From: Daphnia carinata
Taxonomy: Eukaryota; Arthropoda; Branchiopoda; Diplostraca; Daphniidae
Length of the DNA: 64,000 bases
Assembly: GCF_022539665.2 (NCBI RefSeq)
Contig: NC_081337.1
Span: 718,739-782,738 of the forward strand
Reading direction: 5' to 3'
The notes under the pieces were generated by a model. It saw only the letters and a list, made by a program, of their open reading frames with translations. It made no database searches and was not told the DNA's origin. Shown in pieces: positions 11,510-20,903 of the stretch; position 1 is the first letter of the stretch, and every line of letters begins with the position of its first letter. The translations under genes and the position numbers were made by a program.

Positions 11510-12376
11510 CGTGATGAGTTATCACCAATCCCTCGCATTATCTCCAAGCAGCATAAAGCGAACACTTGTCGAGTACCAACTGCTAGTCATTGACCACTGT
11601 AGTTGGTCTACATTCAGGAGCGAATCAAAATAGGCAGTGATCCACGTGTAGACTGAAATGGCAAGGAAACACCCTACTGACCCTACAGATTAAACACAAC
11701 AAACGAACGTGAATATGTCGTTCTTATTTCCGAATTCTAGTTTTGGTTTTATCTAACGTATTACGTGATTTTCTGGTATTTGATATTTTATACGTATATA
11801 GTCCCCTTTGGTAATGTTGTCGTGTTTTAGCTCTTTTTTATATACTTGTAGTGTGTGCTTTCGAAGCGCTTTTAATATATTTTCCGTTTGTTCTCAGACA
11901 TGGTCACATAGCGTTCTATCGCAAGAGAAAGAATAGGTATCAGAACACTATGATGCCGAAGGCGACCTTAGAGATCAAACGATAATCATTGGCGTTGAAA
12001 GCGATATCGCTATCAGCCGGTTCATAGGTCGGCGAAGGAATTTTTAAGTCAAATGTCCTATATAGTCAGCGAAAGAAATAGCAGATGGCGTAGGCTAGGC
12101 TCTATATCAATCATCTGCACCGCAGGATTCAAGAAGCAAACAGCAGGTGGCGCGTCATACAAGATTCGACGAGTGAAAATCTTATGTTTCGTGGGCGAGA
12201 AGAACGTGTGTAATTGTCGAAATTTAAGAAACCAATGCTCAATCGTGTATAGTTGTTTCCACGAGAGCACGACCATTAAAACTGCATGTAGGAGAAAAGC
12301 GTGCTTGGTTTCCCTCTCTTAATTTTAAAGGTGTCTGAAACAAAATCGTTGGCAATTGAGCACCGCAACCCATCCT

Positions 12377-12448
12377 CTCCCCGACGGGGAATTGAACCCC
12401 GGTCTCCCGCGTGACAGGCGGGGATACTGACCACTATACTACCGAGGA
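12377..12448 (-). tRNA. tRNA-Asp (GTC), array copy 3
   Basis: Same as copies 1 and 2 except for one base: CCGACGGGG instead of CCGGCGGGG on the plus strand. This turns the last acceptor pair into G-U. The change restores the 3' half found in many insect tRNA-Asp genes, so it need not be damaging. Confidence 0.93.
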
Positions 12449-12878
12449 CGTGATGAGTTATCACCAATCCCTCGCATTATCTCCAAGCAGCATAAAGCGA
12501 ACACTTGTCGAGTACCAACTGCTAGTCATTGACCACTGTAGTTGGTCTACATTCAGGAGCGAATCAAAATAGGCAGTGATCCACGTGTAGACTGAAATGG
12601 CAAGGAAACACCCTACTGACCCTACAGATTAAACACAACAAACGAACGTGAATATGTCGTTCTTATTTCCGAATTCTAGTTTTGGTTTTATCTAACGTAT
12701 TACGTGATTTTCTGGTATTTGATATTTAATACGTATATAGTCCCCTTTGGTAATGTTGTCGTGTTTTAGCTCTTTTTTATATACTTGTAGTGTGTGCTTT
12801 CGAAGCGCTTTTAATATATTTTCCGTTTGTTCTCAGACATGGTCACATAGCGTTCTATCGCAAGAGAAAGAATAGGTA

Positions 12879-14225
12879 TCAGAACACTATGATGCCGAAG
12901 GCGACCTTAGAGATCAAACGATAATCATTGGCGTTGAAAGCGATATCGCTATCAGCCGGTTCATAGGTCGGCAAAGGAATTTTTCGGTTTTGATTTCGAT
13001 TTCTTTTATTAGGGTTTCCTCGGGGTTTTTCGGGGCTAGGGTCTTGTAAAATCTGTGCTTTAGGTAAGCAGTCAGCTGTGCAACGTCCGAGGACTTCTTC
13101 TAGGTCTTGAAGAGTCTCACAGCTCGAGAAGGCAGGAACCCAGAGACTAACAAAATCGCAGACTCTTTGGCTCTGCACTTCTGAGCTATTTTGACTGCGT
13201 CCTCGATTGTTTAGCTGACTGGAGGTGATGGTTGAGGATTCAGGGTCAGGTAGGGGGAGTAAAATTTTCGGTGATAAAATGAGTGGGTTGCCAATTTCTT
13301 GAGGAGGGAGTTCATAAATCCAGCTAAAATTTTGTGTATTAAAAGATGTTGAGAACTCCCTCTCAATATCTAAAATGGGGCTGGTGCTAAAATTTGCCGG
13401 AGTTAGGACATTACCAGGGACCACTTCCTCGATTACTGGGACCTCGATCACGGATAGCTCATCACGTTCCTCTTCCAATGCAGCGACCTCCTCTGGGGAA
13501 ATCTCTGCATCAGAAGAATCACGGCTAGAGGTATCCAAGTTGGAAATCCCTGCAAATCGGACTGAGGGTGATGGTTGGGTATCAGAATGTAGCCTTTGGT
13601 AATGTCCTTTAAGGGTGGTGCCATCTCCAGCAAATCCACACACCCCGCATTCCCAATACTTTTCAAGTCGGAGTGTGTGGGCTGTCTCTAGGTGTCGATG
13701 GATACTAGCCATGGCGCGGGTGTTTGTTGCCAGGCTAGTCCATTCAACCCCAGGACATTTAGTTGTTCTCCCGGGGTATTTTAAAATAATTTTATCCCCC
13801 TCTATTCTGCAAGGGGGAAAAGTGGGGAGATGAGTGTCACGGGAGTTTGGAGACAACTGCGAACCACCAATTTCAGAGGAAACGGTGAGTTCGAGTGATT
13901 GGCGGAGAATACTGGCAGAGAGAGACTCAGTGCATGGTCTGGCATGCCTGCCGACTGAAATAAAGGAATTAAATTCCTTCTTGCAGCCAATGCAGACATA
14001 CTGGGTCGCGAACTGAACCCCATTTCTGGAATGGCGTTCTTTGATGTGTTTCTCCACCAATTGTTTCCTACGTTCCACTGACCAGGGCCCGTTTCCCCTC
14101 TCACCTCGGCATGTAGGCTCCCCACATCGTAAAATGTTTGGCAGAGGAACAGGAATTTTTATTTTGGTTCCATGGAGTCTTACTCTAGTAGCATTTCTAC
14201 TACTAGATGCTCCATCCTCTGCCAT
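12879..14225 (-). CDS. multi-zinc-finger ORF, retroelement-like
   Basis: A 448-residue frame starts MAEDGASSSRN. Cys/His clusters suggest about four zinc fingers: CGEPTCRGE...HIKERH (near residues 33-70), YVCIGCKKEF...GRHARPC (~75-98), TKCPGVEW...HRHLETAH (~155-185), and CGVCGFAGDGTTLKGHYQRLH (~193-215). The rest is acidic and Ser/Pro-rich, ending in a basic NPNKRNRNQNRK patch. N-terminal Cys/His fingers of this kind occur in R2/NeSL-group non-LTR retrotransposons, but no RT follows here. The last ~35 codons lie inside the partial fourth tandem unit. It could instead be a host zinc-finger gene; family is unresolved. Confidence 0.5.
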   Translation of the reverse strand: MAEDGASSSRNATRVRLHGTKIKIPVPLPNILRCGEPTCRGERGNGPWSVERRKQLVEKHIKERHSRNGVQFATQYVCIGCKKEFNSFISVGRHARPCTESLSASILRQSLELTVSSEIGGSQLSPNSRDTHLPTFPPCRIEGDKIILKYPGRTTKCPGVEWTSLATNTRAMASIHRHLETAHTLRLEKYWECGVCGFAGDGTTLKGHYQRLHSDTQPSPSVRFAGISNLDTSSRDSSDAEISPEEVAALEEERDELSVIEVPVIEEVVPGNVLTPANFSTSPILDIEREFSTSFNTQNFSWIYELPPQEIGNPLILSPKILLPLPDPESSTITSSQLNNRGRSQNSSEVQSQRVCDFVSLWVPAFSSCETLQDLEEVLGRCTADCLPKAQILQDPSPEKPRGNPNKRNRNQNRKIPLPTYEPADSDIAFNANDYRLISKVAFGIIVF

Positions 14226-14485
14226 TGATTACTACCCCAGTGACCAGTTACATAAAAGAGATACTTTAAAATCCAGAAAAAACCCAATACTACTAAGAAA
14301 AAACCCCAAAATAAATGTAAATGCAGATGGAAAAATCCAGGAATGAATAAAATAGGATAAAATAGGAATTCTTGATGAAATAACCCGGATTATGTCGGAT
14401 AAATGTAAATATATTATCGGGGTCTAATGTAAACAGATGTAAAACCCAGGTGCTCAGAAAAAACACGTCTGCTCAGGACGTCAAG
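14226..14485. other. no gene seen
   Basis: AT-rich sequence between the zinc-finger ORF and the truncated tRNA-Glu. Nothing recognised. Confidence 0.4.
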
Positions 14486-14539
14486 TCCCATATTGTCTAG
14501 TGGTTAGGATACCTGGCTCTCACCCAGAAGGCCCGGGTT
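14486..14539 (+). pseudogene. tRNA-Glu (CTC), truncated in the T-loop
   Basis: It reads TCCCATATTGTCTAGTGG through the anticodon arm CCTGGCTCTCACCCAGAAGG to CCCGGGTT, a normal tRNA-Glu from the acceptor 5' strand to the T-loop. It then passes abruptly into AAATTTTTTTTAATTTTT. The 3' half is absent, so it cannot fold as a tRNA. Confidence 0.85.
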
Positions 14540-14560
14540 AAATTTTTTTTAATTTTTGGT

Positions 14561-14605
14561 GCCAACTGCATCCCGTATTCCCAAGCGGTCACCCATCTAC
14601 GTACT
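14561..14605 (-). rRNA. 5S rRNA, 3' fragment (~45 nt)
   Basis: On the minus strand it reads AGTACGTAGATGGGTGACCG, CTTGGGAATACGGGATGCAG and TTGGC, matching the last third of metazoan 5S rRNA to its natural 3' end. The first two thirds are absent and are replaced by the 3' end of the LINE. Confidence 0.8.
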
Positions 14606-14850
14606 TTTTTTCTTCAGCCAATAGATGGCTATACTTTACTTCAATTGTTCTGTGGCTTAACTAAACGCTAAAAAGCTTATGTCATCTGGCCCTTTTTTTA
14701 TATTACCTTGTTTGTTTGTATTTCTTAATTATCTTTAAAACCATAAATTAAAATTTGGATTATTTTCTATTTGTTTTTCTTCTAATTTTAAAGAGGTAAT
14801 AAATTCATTCATAAAATTTTCCTTTTTCCTTTTTTCCCACAAGATAATGC

Positions 14851-15320
14851 TTATGTTTGCTGATAAAAAATTGCTTTATTTTGCTTTTGTTTTGTAGTTT
14901 TGGGGAAATCTAATAAATATAGTTGTTTTAAATTTGGGCAAAATTTGTTTTCGTATATTCTTGAAATGCATCTTTGAATGTATTTAACTGTTGGTTTAGT
15001 TACTTTACATTGAAATAAGTGATGTATTGTTTCTATTTCTTCACATCGGTCACAGGTAGATGATGTTATTTGGTTACATTTAATTAATCTATCTTTGGTT
15101 GGGAGTACATTATGGATTTGCATAAAAAGATGTTATTTTTGCAAAGGTGATAAAAATTTTGTGTTAGTGCTTTAAAACCTGGTCTAAAATTAGTAGTTGG
15201 ATTTTTTGTAATTATCTTTGGGTTTTTTTTAACTTCATTGATTAGTATAAGGTATATTTCTTTGGTCTTAATTTCCTGGGTTAATATTGTTTTTTGTCCT
15301 ATTTTGTGAATATCTTCCAC
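14851..15320 (-). pseudogene. LINE ORF2 C-terminus with CCHC zinc finger
   Basis: Two overlapping frames are present, 15084-15320 and 14851-15123. The second has the reverse-transcriptase-associated zinc finger: CDRCEEIETIHHLFQCKV (C-x2-C-x7-H-x4-C). The frame break near 15100 and missing sequence between this and the RT show decay. Confidence 0.65.
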
Positions 15321-15557
15321 AACATTTTTTAAAAATAAAGGAGGTTATGACAGCTTGGTCCAGGTGTAATGTCTAGAATTTTTATCAGTTTAAATCCTAA
15401 CCAGTAACTAAGCATTTTCCCATTTTCGCTTTTGGGATTTTTCATTAAGTGAACAATCAGGTTTTCTAAAAAGAGGGAAGGATATTTCATTTGAACATTG
15501 CTTATGTTTAATAATCCTTCATCGGTTGCAAGGTAAAGCTCGTCGTTTGCTAATCTT

Positions 15558-16598
15558 TCAAATTTGTGCTGCCAAATAGAATTTAGTCCTATTTGCTGGA
15601 TCTTCTCCGTGTGTCTCTAGGTATAGGTAAAATATTTGCCAGGTGAAAGGATTTTGGAGAAATAAAAGTGTTAAAAAAAGATTGCTTTTTTGTTGTATAG
15701 TTAAAAGCCTATTAAAAGTGTTATGTAAGCTTTGTTTTATTTCCCCTAATATAAATTTACAGTTCTGTATTATTGTTGTTTCAATGTCTCGGTACCAAGG
15801 GCTTCCTAACATTTTTATCGATTCTGCAGCTTTTATCCATGTTACTGGTTTTTCCCCATTCTTCCCCCATGCTCCTAATTCTAACATATTCGACTTATTT
15901 TTATTTATTTTAGAATTGGTTGCGTCCTCAAATTCCGTAACACATTCTTCTAGTTCTTTCAGTTCATCATACTGGTTAATAAAAATCGATACATCATCTA
16001 CGAAAGCGTTTATTTGATGACTAGATTTTGCAATATAAACAGGTTTTACGTTAGCTTTGAGATAATTTAAAAAAAGTTCAATAAAAATTATGTACAAATG
16101 CATTGATAAAGGACATCCCTGCCTTACTCCTCTTTTTAGTTCAATTTTTTCTCCAAATTTCCCATTTACAAATGCTATGCTTATTGAATTTTCGTATAAA
16201 ATTTGTATATATTTAATAAATAAATCTTGAAAACCCATATTCTTCATAGCTTCATATAAAAATGTTCTGTCTACCATATCGTAAGCCTTCTCAAAGTCCA
16301 CACTTACTATTGCTGCTGCACTTGGCTTATGTTTACTTACAACCAGTTTTGTGTTTTTTCTACTGGTATTTTCATCTGAAAACCATTCAATTATATTTCT
16401 GTATGTTGTTAGATTCTGGGTTATATTTCTATTGTTTATTCTACCGGTTTGTTCATGACTTACTAGTTGCGGTAAAATATTTTTTAGTCTACTTGTAAAA
16501 ATTTTTGCTAAAATTTTATAGTCACAGCATAAAAGAGTGATTAGTCTCCAATTACTAAGTGATTTTCTGTTTCCACCTTTGTGTATCAGTGTCAACAA
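15558..16598 (-). pseudogene. LINE reverse transcriptase (partial ORF2)
   Basis: This 346-residue frame begins in RT motif 1 (LTLIHKGGNRKSLSNWRLIT, then DYKILAKIF) and continues through ISFDFEKAYD-like SVDFEKAYDMVD, RGVRQGCPLS and the catalytic AFVDD box. These are L1/Tx1-type RT motifs. The endonuclease domain is missing upstream, and the frame ends in a stop at 15558 before the thumb and C-terminal domains, which resume in other frames. Confidence 0.8.
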
Positions 16599-16664
16599 GT
16601 GTCACAAATCCATTTCATAATGACAACGCCCTAAAGAAATTCACCAACCAAATGTTTAATTTTC

Positions 16665-16740
16665 TGCGATGGCCGAGAATCGAACTCGGATCGACTGCTT
16701 GGAAGGCAACCATTGGACAAGTGCTACCACTAGGGCTTGG
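16665..16740 (-). pseudogene. tRNA-Gly (TCC)-like sequence, abnormal D-arm
   Basis: On the minus strand, GGTTGCCTTCCAAGCAGT (anticodon TCC) and CCGAGTTCGATTCTCGG match the anticodon and T arms of tRNA-Gly. The D-arm region (TAGTGGTAGCACTTGTCC) is longer than normal and the 5' acceptor strand does not pair with GCCATCGC. Probably a pseudogene or tRNA-derived repeat. Confidence 0.55.
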
Positions 16741-17326
16741 CTCCCTGGGTTCTTGGTATCCACGGAACGACGACATCCGATCTCCTCTAGGTATTGACCA
16801 ACGCAGCTGGTCGTCATTCAGGAGAAAATCCAGATTGGCGGCGATTAAAGGATCCATGGAGATGGTAAAAGAACACCTGGCTGCAATAAGTGATCCCGAC
16901 ACACAAATATAACACGCTATCTCCGTTTAACACGCTCTGTAAATAGTAAAGAAAACGATACTCTGAAGTGTATTGTATTCTGTGTTCTATTTTCTATTTT
17001 GTATACTTTATACTTTTTATATTTTACATTTCATAGCGTTTTCATGTATGTAATCTTATGATCTACTTGGATATCTGTTTTATGTGCAATATTCTTTATG
17101 TCAGTTTATGCCCTTCTTACGTTACATGTGCCATATACGGTTGTTCCAGTAAGAAAAATAAAATTTTGTCATAACCACTGAACCATCGATGCTGTTTATA
17201 TAATTCTTCTTTTATCAATTGCATACATTAAAGATAAATTAAAATGCCTATTTATATGCCTACGGAATAAACAATATTTTTGTTTGCGTTATTGTGTTAC
17301 ATATAACTTAATAAATATTCATTATA
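16741..17326. other. no gene seen
   Basis: AT-rich sequence with only short frames and no recognised motif. Confidence 0.4.
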
Positions 17327-17398
17327 TAGCACAGCGTAGTTTCGATCTACGGACCTCTGGGTTATGGGCTCAGCACGCTTCCCCTGCGCCACTCTGCT
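17327..17398 (-). tRNA. initiator tRNA-Met (CAT), possibly decayed
   Basis: The 72-nt minus-strand sequence starts AGCAGAGTGGCGCAG, has CCCATAACCC in the anticodon region and the initiator-type T-loop ATCGAAA. The first acceptor pair is A-T, as in eukaryotic initiators. The acceptor has one mismatch: G5 faces G68 (CTGTGCT where CTCTGCT is expected). It is either a slightly defective copy or a pseudogene. Confidence 0.75.
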
Positions 17399-17460
17399 TA
17401 AATTAACTGATCGCTGTATTACGGAGTCCCAGTTATGGCTTACGTAGCATTTGAAACTGT

Positions 17461-17907
17461 TGTGTTACTAAAATGCATAAATAGCACGCTAGGACGAAAG
17501 CATCGATGCCAAATATTAGGAAATCATTTTTCCTAACAGCACGAGACGCCTTGGTTTTCTTTGAACCTTCAACCAATAACAACTTTATCACCATCGGTGC
17601 CTTAGCAACCACATTTTTAATGGGAAATAGTCTGTTGAACTGTCGATGTGCATTTGCTTCTGTGGTATTGAAAAGGACAGGAAACGTCTGCCAAGTATAC
17701 CTGTGTAATGTTTCGAACCTCGTGTATTGTCAGTGGATTGCCGGAACAATTCCGAATTACAAGGTACAAAACATGCGGTATGTATAATACTACAGAACAC
17801 AAATATTGAAGGTAAAGTGGGAGGAGATTCGTTCACTTTAACTTGTGAAACGCTTGAGGGATGAAGAAGGTGTGGCTTCCTTTGGATAGCCTTTGGGCTC
17901 GTTACAT
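17461..17907 (-). repeat. LTR (3' LTR of the env/ankyrin retroelement)
   Basis: On the minus strand it begins TGTAACGAGCCC at 17907, immediately after a purine tract, as a 3' LTR should. The far boundary near 17461 (plus-strand TGTGTTACTAA) is approximate. Part of it is related to 9340-9597. A partner 5' LTR is not recognised in the window. Confidence 0.55.
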
Positions 17908-17922
17908 TCCTTCCCCTCTTCG
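17908..17922 (-). other. polypurine tract
   Basis: Minus-strand GAAGAGGGGAAGGAA directly precedes the LTR start TGTAACGAG. Its position and orientation indicate that the ORFs at 17965-23197 belong to one minus-strand LTR element. Confidence 0.6.
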
Positions 17923-17964
17923 ATAAGAAGAATTGGTCCTCCAATTTGCATTTTCCGTCACCAA

Positions 17965-18813
17965 CTACATTTGTTGAATAAAGTTGCTGGTGTATTGTCT
18001 TCTTTCTTTTCGTCTTTTATTCTTGCTTTTCTTTCGACCCGGTATTTCAGCTTTGTTAATTATGGCTTTTTCGTTTTTCTCGCGGCGGTATTGAAGTTGT
18101 TCTCTTCTTCCAGTCTTGGTCAGGGAATTACTGTTATGTTTTTGTTCCCATTTTTGGAATATTGCTCGCACTCTATTACTGCATGTTTTTGAATCAGCCG
18201 TGCGTCCATGGGAGTCTTTTATCTTTGCGTCTGCTCCGTGTAGCAGTAATATTTCGATCATGTCGATTCTGTTGAATCCGGCTGCTACGTGTAAGGCGGT
18301 TTCACCTGAGTCGTCTTGTTGGTTGATGTTGATGATTCTTTTTGCAGAAATTTGGATGGCAAGATCTTCCAGGCCATATTCGGCTAGATAGTGCAAAACG
18401 GTTGTTCCATCTGGTCTTGTAATGTTGATGTTAGTTGGTGTCCATATTAACTTCGCTCATTCTTGGTTTTCGTGCGAGATTGTCAACATTAAGGGAGTTT
18501 CTCCGTTGTAGTTGCGAGCTGTAAATTCGCAGTTGTTATGCTTCAGGATTCGTTGTAACAGTAGATCATTTTCGGCTGCTGCGATATGGCCAATTGTTTT
18601 TCCGTGATAGAGTATCTCTGGGTCCGCTCCGAAGGATAGTAAAAGAGCGGTAATGTCGTATCTACATATTCGTACGCTTGTATGGAGTAGCGTCTGTTCC
18701 TCTTCGAATCTTTCATTGAGGAATGTGGCCATCTTCTGTCTTGGCCAACCCTGTTGCGTTTTGAACTTATTTTGGATGCACCTTCTTATTACCTGCATTG
18801 GGGCTCCCATCAT
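17965..18813 (-). pseudogene. ankyrin-repeat protein, IkB/vankyrin-like, one in-frame stop
   Basis: One reading frame covers the whole stretch, interrupted only by a TGA at 18454-18456. About five ankyrin repeats can be seen: TLLHTSVRICRYDITALLL, IGHIAAAENDLLLQRIL, a short PLMLTISHE repeat, TVLHYLAEYGLEDLAIQI and ALHVAAGFNRIDMIEILLLH. The C-terminus is strongly basic (KKSKNKRRKERR). Five or so repeats with little else is the plan of IkB/Cactus-like and viral ankyrin proteins; the immune-regulator link is inference. It is the last ORF before the polypurine tract and LTR, so it appears to travel with the retroelement. Confidence 0.65.
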
Positions 18814-18815
18814 CG

Positions 18816-19352
18816 TTAATGAAAGTTACCGTTTTCTAAGTCTATCATGGCTTGTCTTCGTAGTTGGATTTTTTCTGCTCGGGCTGCTGATATGGATGTT
18901 ATCGTTTTCATCCGACAGTTTTTACATGCTTCTGTTTCCCTCTGTTGGTCGTCCGGCTTGTTCCGTTTTTGGGGAGGTTCACACTGAAGATAGGTGTCAC
19001 TGTCATATCCTAATATAAAATCAACTCTGTAGTCACTTTCCATATCGGGTGCTATTCCACTATACGCCGTTAATCCCTCGTTTTCACCATCACTTGATTC
19101 ACTCCTGTCTTTCAGTTTTTCCTCATTTCCGAAAAAATCGTTCTTCTCTGTTTCTATTCCGTTCCATCCCATGTATAGCACTAATTGCGTGTTTCCATCC
19201 GCACTTTTCGCACTTTCTTTTGCTCTGAAGTCCTGTTGACTATCCTCACTTTCGGTATCGCTAATATTGATTAGCTCGTATACCCTCTTCGTCTCCTGAT
19301 GGATGATGGTTACTTCCATTTTGTTATCCTGAGCGTTGTTGTTATAGGCCAT
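18816..19352 (-). CDS. acidic 178-residue ORF upstream of the ankyrin ORF
   Basis: The frame starts MAYNNNAQDNKMEV. It is acidic and Ser/Asp/Glu-rich (ISDTESEDSQQD, SESSDGENEG), with a CKNC pair near the C-terminus. Its TAA stop at 18816 lies 3 bases before the ATG of the ankyrin ORF, in a different frame. It may be the N-terminal region of the ankyrin protein separated by a frameshift, or a separate small gene. No domain is recognised. Confidence 0.45.
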   Translation of the reverse strand: MAYNNNAQDNKMEVTIIHQETKRVYELINISDTESEDSQQDFRAKESAKSADGNTQLVLYMGWNGIETEKNDFFGNEEKLKDRSESSDGENEGLTAYSGIAPDMESDYRVDFILGYDSDTYLQCEPPQKRNKPDDQQRETEACKNCRMKTITSISAARAEKIQLRRQAMIDLENGNFH

Positions 19353-20903
19353 TTTGAGATGAATCGTTGGTTTGTAATGCGCACTTTGCTTTGCGAAACT
19401 TTGTTGGAGTTATGCCGTTTAGACAATGGGAAGAGTTTAGTTTTCGCATTTTGCAAAATCTTGCTTATTCAAAGATCTTCATGTTGCTTTTTCTTTTCTC
19501 ACATGTTCTTGTTTCTCTGTACTTAATTTGATAACAGGTTTGTCTTGCATTTATTATGTTCCATTTTCTGTTTTATACTCTTTTTTGGGTGAAATTGTTG
19601 TCCACGTCTTGTGTTGCGCTGACATTTGGATTTACCGCAGGGCGAATTGACGAATATCCTGTTTGTTTTCGAACTTTTTTTATTCCTTTTTAGTCATTGT
19701 TATTTTCTTATGGGGGTCTTGTGTTTTTTTTATTCTTATTCGTGAGTTAGTTTTCTTCGTTCCTTTGTCGAATACACTGCTTGTTCCGTTGTTCTGTTTG
19801 TTATTTCGTCTTTCATGGAGGTGTTCGACTATGTTTACATTTTTCATTATCGATCATCAGATCGATATGGCATTGTCTGGGCTTGGTGACGCGATTTTTT
19901 CTACTCCTACAATCCTTTTCTGGAGATTCCGTGAACAAGATCGGAGCCTCTTCTTCGGTTTGTTTCAGCTGACCTTTAATATGTCGGGTTTGGCGCCGCG
20001 GGATTTCGGGTACAAACGGGGAGGAATCATTTAGGGTATGCGCTCTATCGCGACGTTTACCCACTGAAATTCGCCCGTTTACTTTCGTGGCTAGAGTCGG
20101 GTAATGATATTTATCATCCCACCCCAACATCTTCTCGTTTTATGCGAGAGCGTCTTCAAGAAGAGAGTGACGATCGCCTGGCTATCACAAGTGCGTCGCA
20201 AATCTACAACTATCTTATTTATGGCGTTCTTGTTCCCAAATGTGATTCCACGGATGGATGATTTTATTTTCCGGTGTTTGTGTTATTACTTTTTTTATTA
20301 TTGATTTTTTTTTTTATTTTGTAGATAAGGTGTTAGTTCGGAATACAATATTGTTATTTGAGTTTGTTTCTTTATCTGTTTTTACTTTAAAGTTTCAAGT
20401 AGTGGATAATGGTAAGTGAGTTAGTTGCTGGAATGGGGAAAAGTATCTGGTTTTGTAAACAATTTATTTTTTTTTTCGATTTGGTGGATTCAAAAAAATA
20501 ATTAACTTAATTGTTGAGCTTTTAAATGCTGGTAAGTGCGTTATTTACTGCGGGCTGCTAATTTAGTATAAAATTAACTAACTTGTCAAGGGCTACGTTT
20601 AGTGGCTACTTTTAATTTCAATGACCTTGGGAATTTTACTTTTTGGCTGAATTACTGCTGTCTGTTTCTGACATGCAACGACATAGGTCTTCCCAAACCA
20701 TGCCATACCCGACGACGTAAGTACACATGGTGTGTTTTCCTGTACATCGTTTGCGTGTGTCAGTTTCTTTGATAAATGGGTAGATTAATGAATTTGGTGC
20801 ACTTGGTCGGGGAGGGCGCATTTGACCGGTTGTTCGATGGCTATGTCTGAATGGTAATTTGTTTCTCGTCCCGGTATCATTGATGCGAGTTCGTGTTCTT
20901 CCT
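19353..20903 (-). other. unassigned stretch between env-like and ankyrin ORFs
   Basis: AT/T-rich on the plus strand. One minus-strand frame, 19813-20130, encodes a basic 105-residue peptide (MLGWDDKYHYPTLATKVNGR) with no known motif, and 20636-20821 encodes another short frame. Their functions are unknown. The stretch lies inside the putative env/ankyrin element. Confidence 0.3.

Larger units (their letters stand above)
9695..12982. repeat. tandem array of a 939-bp unit, about 3.5 copies
   Basis: Units start at GTACCAACTGCTAGTCATTG at 9695, 10634, 11573 and 12512, exactly 939 bp apart. The first three are nearly identical and each holds one tRNA-Asp; the fourth stops near 12982 before its tRNA. 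Differences are few: unit 1 has ACGTCAATATG where the others have ACGTGAATATG, and units 1 and 4 read ATATTTAATAC where 2 and 3 read ATATTTTATAC. A diverged copy of one internal block lies just outside at 9600-9690. Protein-length frames repeated in each unit show no conserved motif and are probably not genes. Confidence 0.95.
14606..16620 (-). mobile_element. Tx1/L1-like non-LTR retrotransposon, 5'-truncated
   Basis: The minus-strand ORF2 remnant is described in its own entries. The 3' end runs through an A-rich tract directly into the 5S rRNA fragment at 14605. The 5' end stops near 16600 without an endonuclease domain, as usual for truncated LINE copies. Known Tx1-clade lineages are target-specific, and one (Mutsu) inserts into 5S rRNA genes, which makes this junction notable. 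Confidence 0.65.

Noticed and set aside
16559-16912. 117-codon plus-strand frame across the tRNA-Gly-like region
   Set aside because: It reads the antisense of a tRNA-like sequence and has no domain; considered chance.
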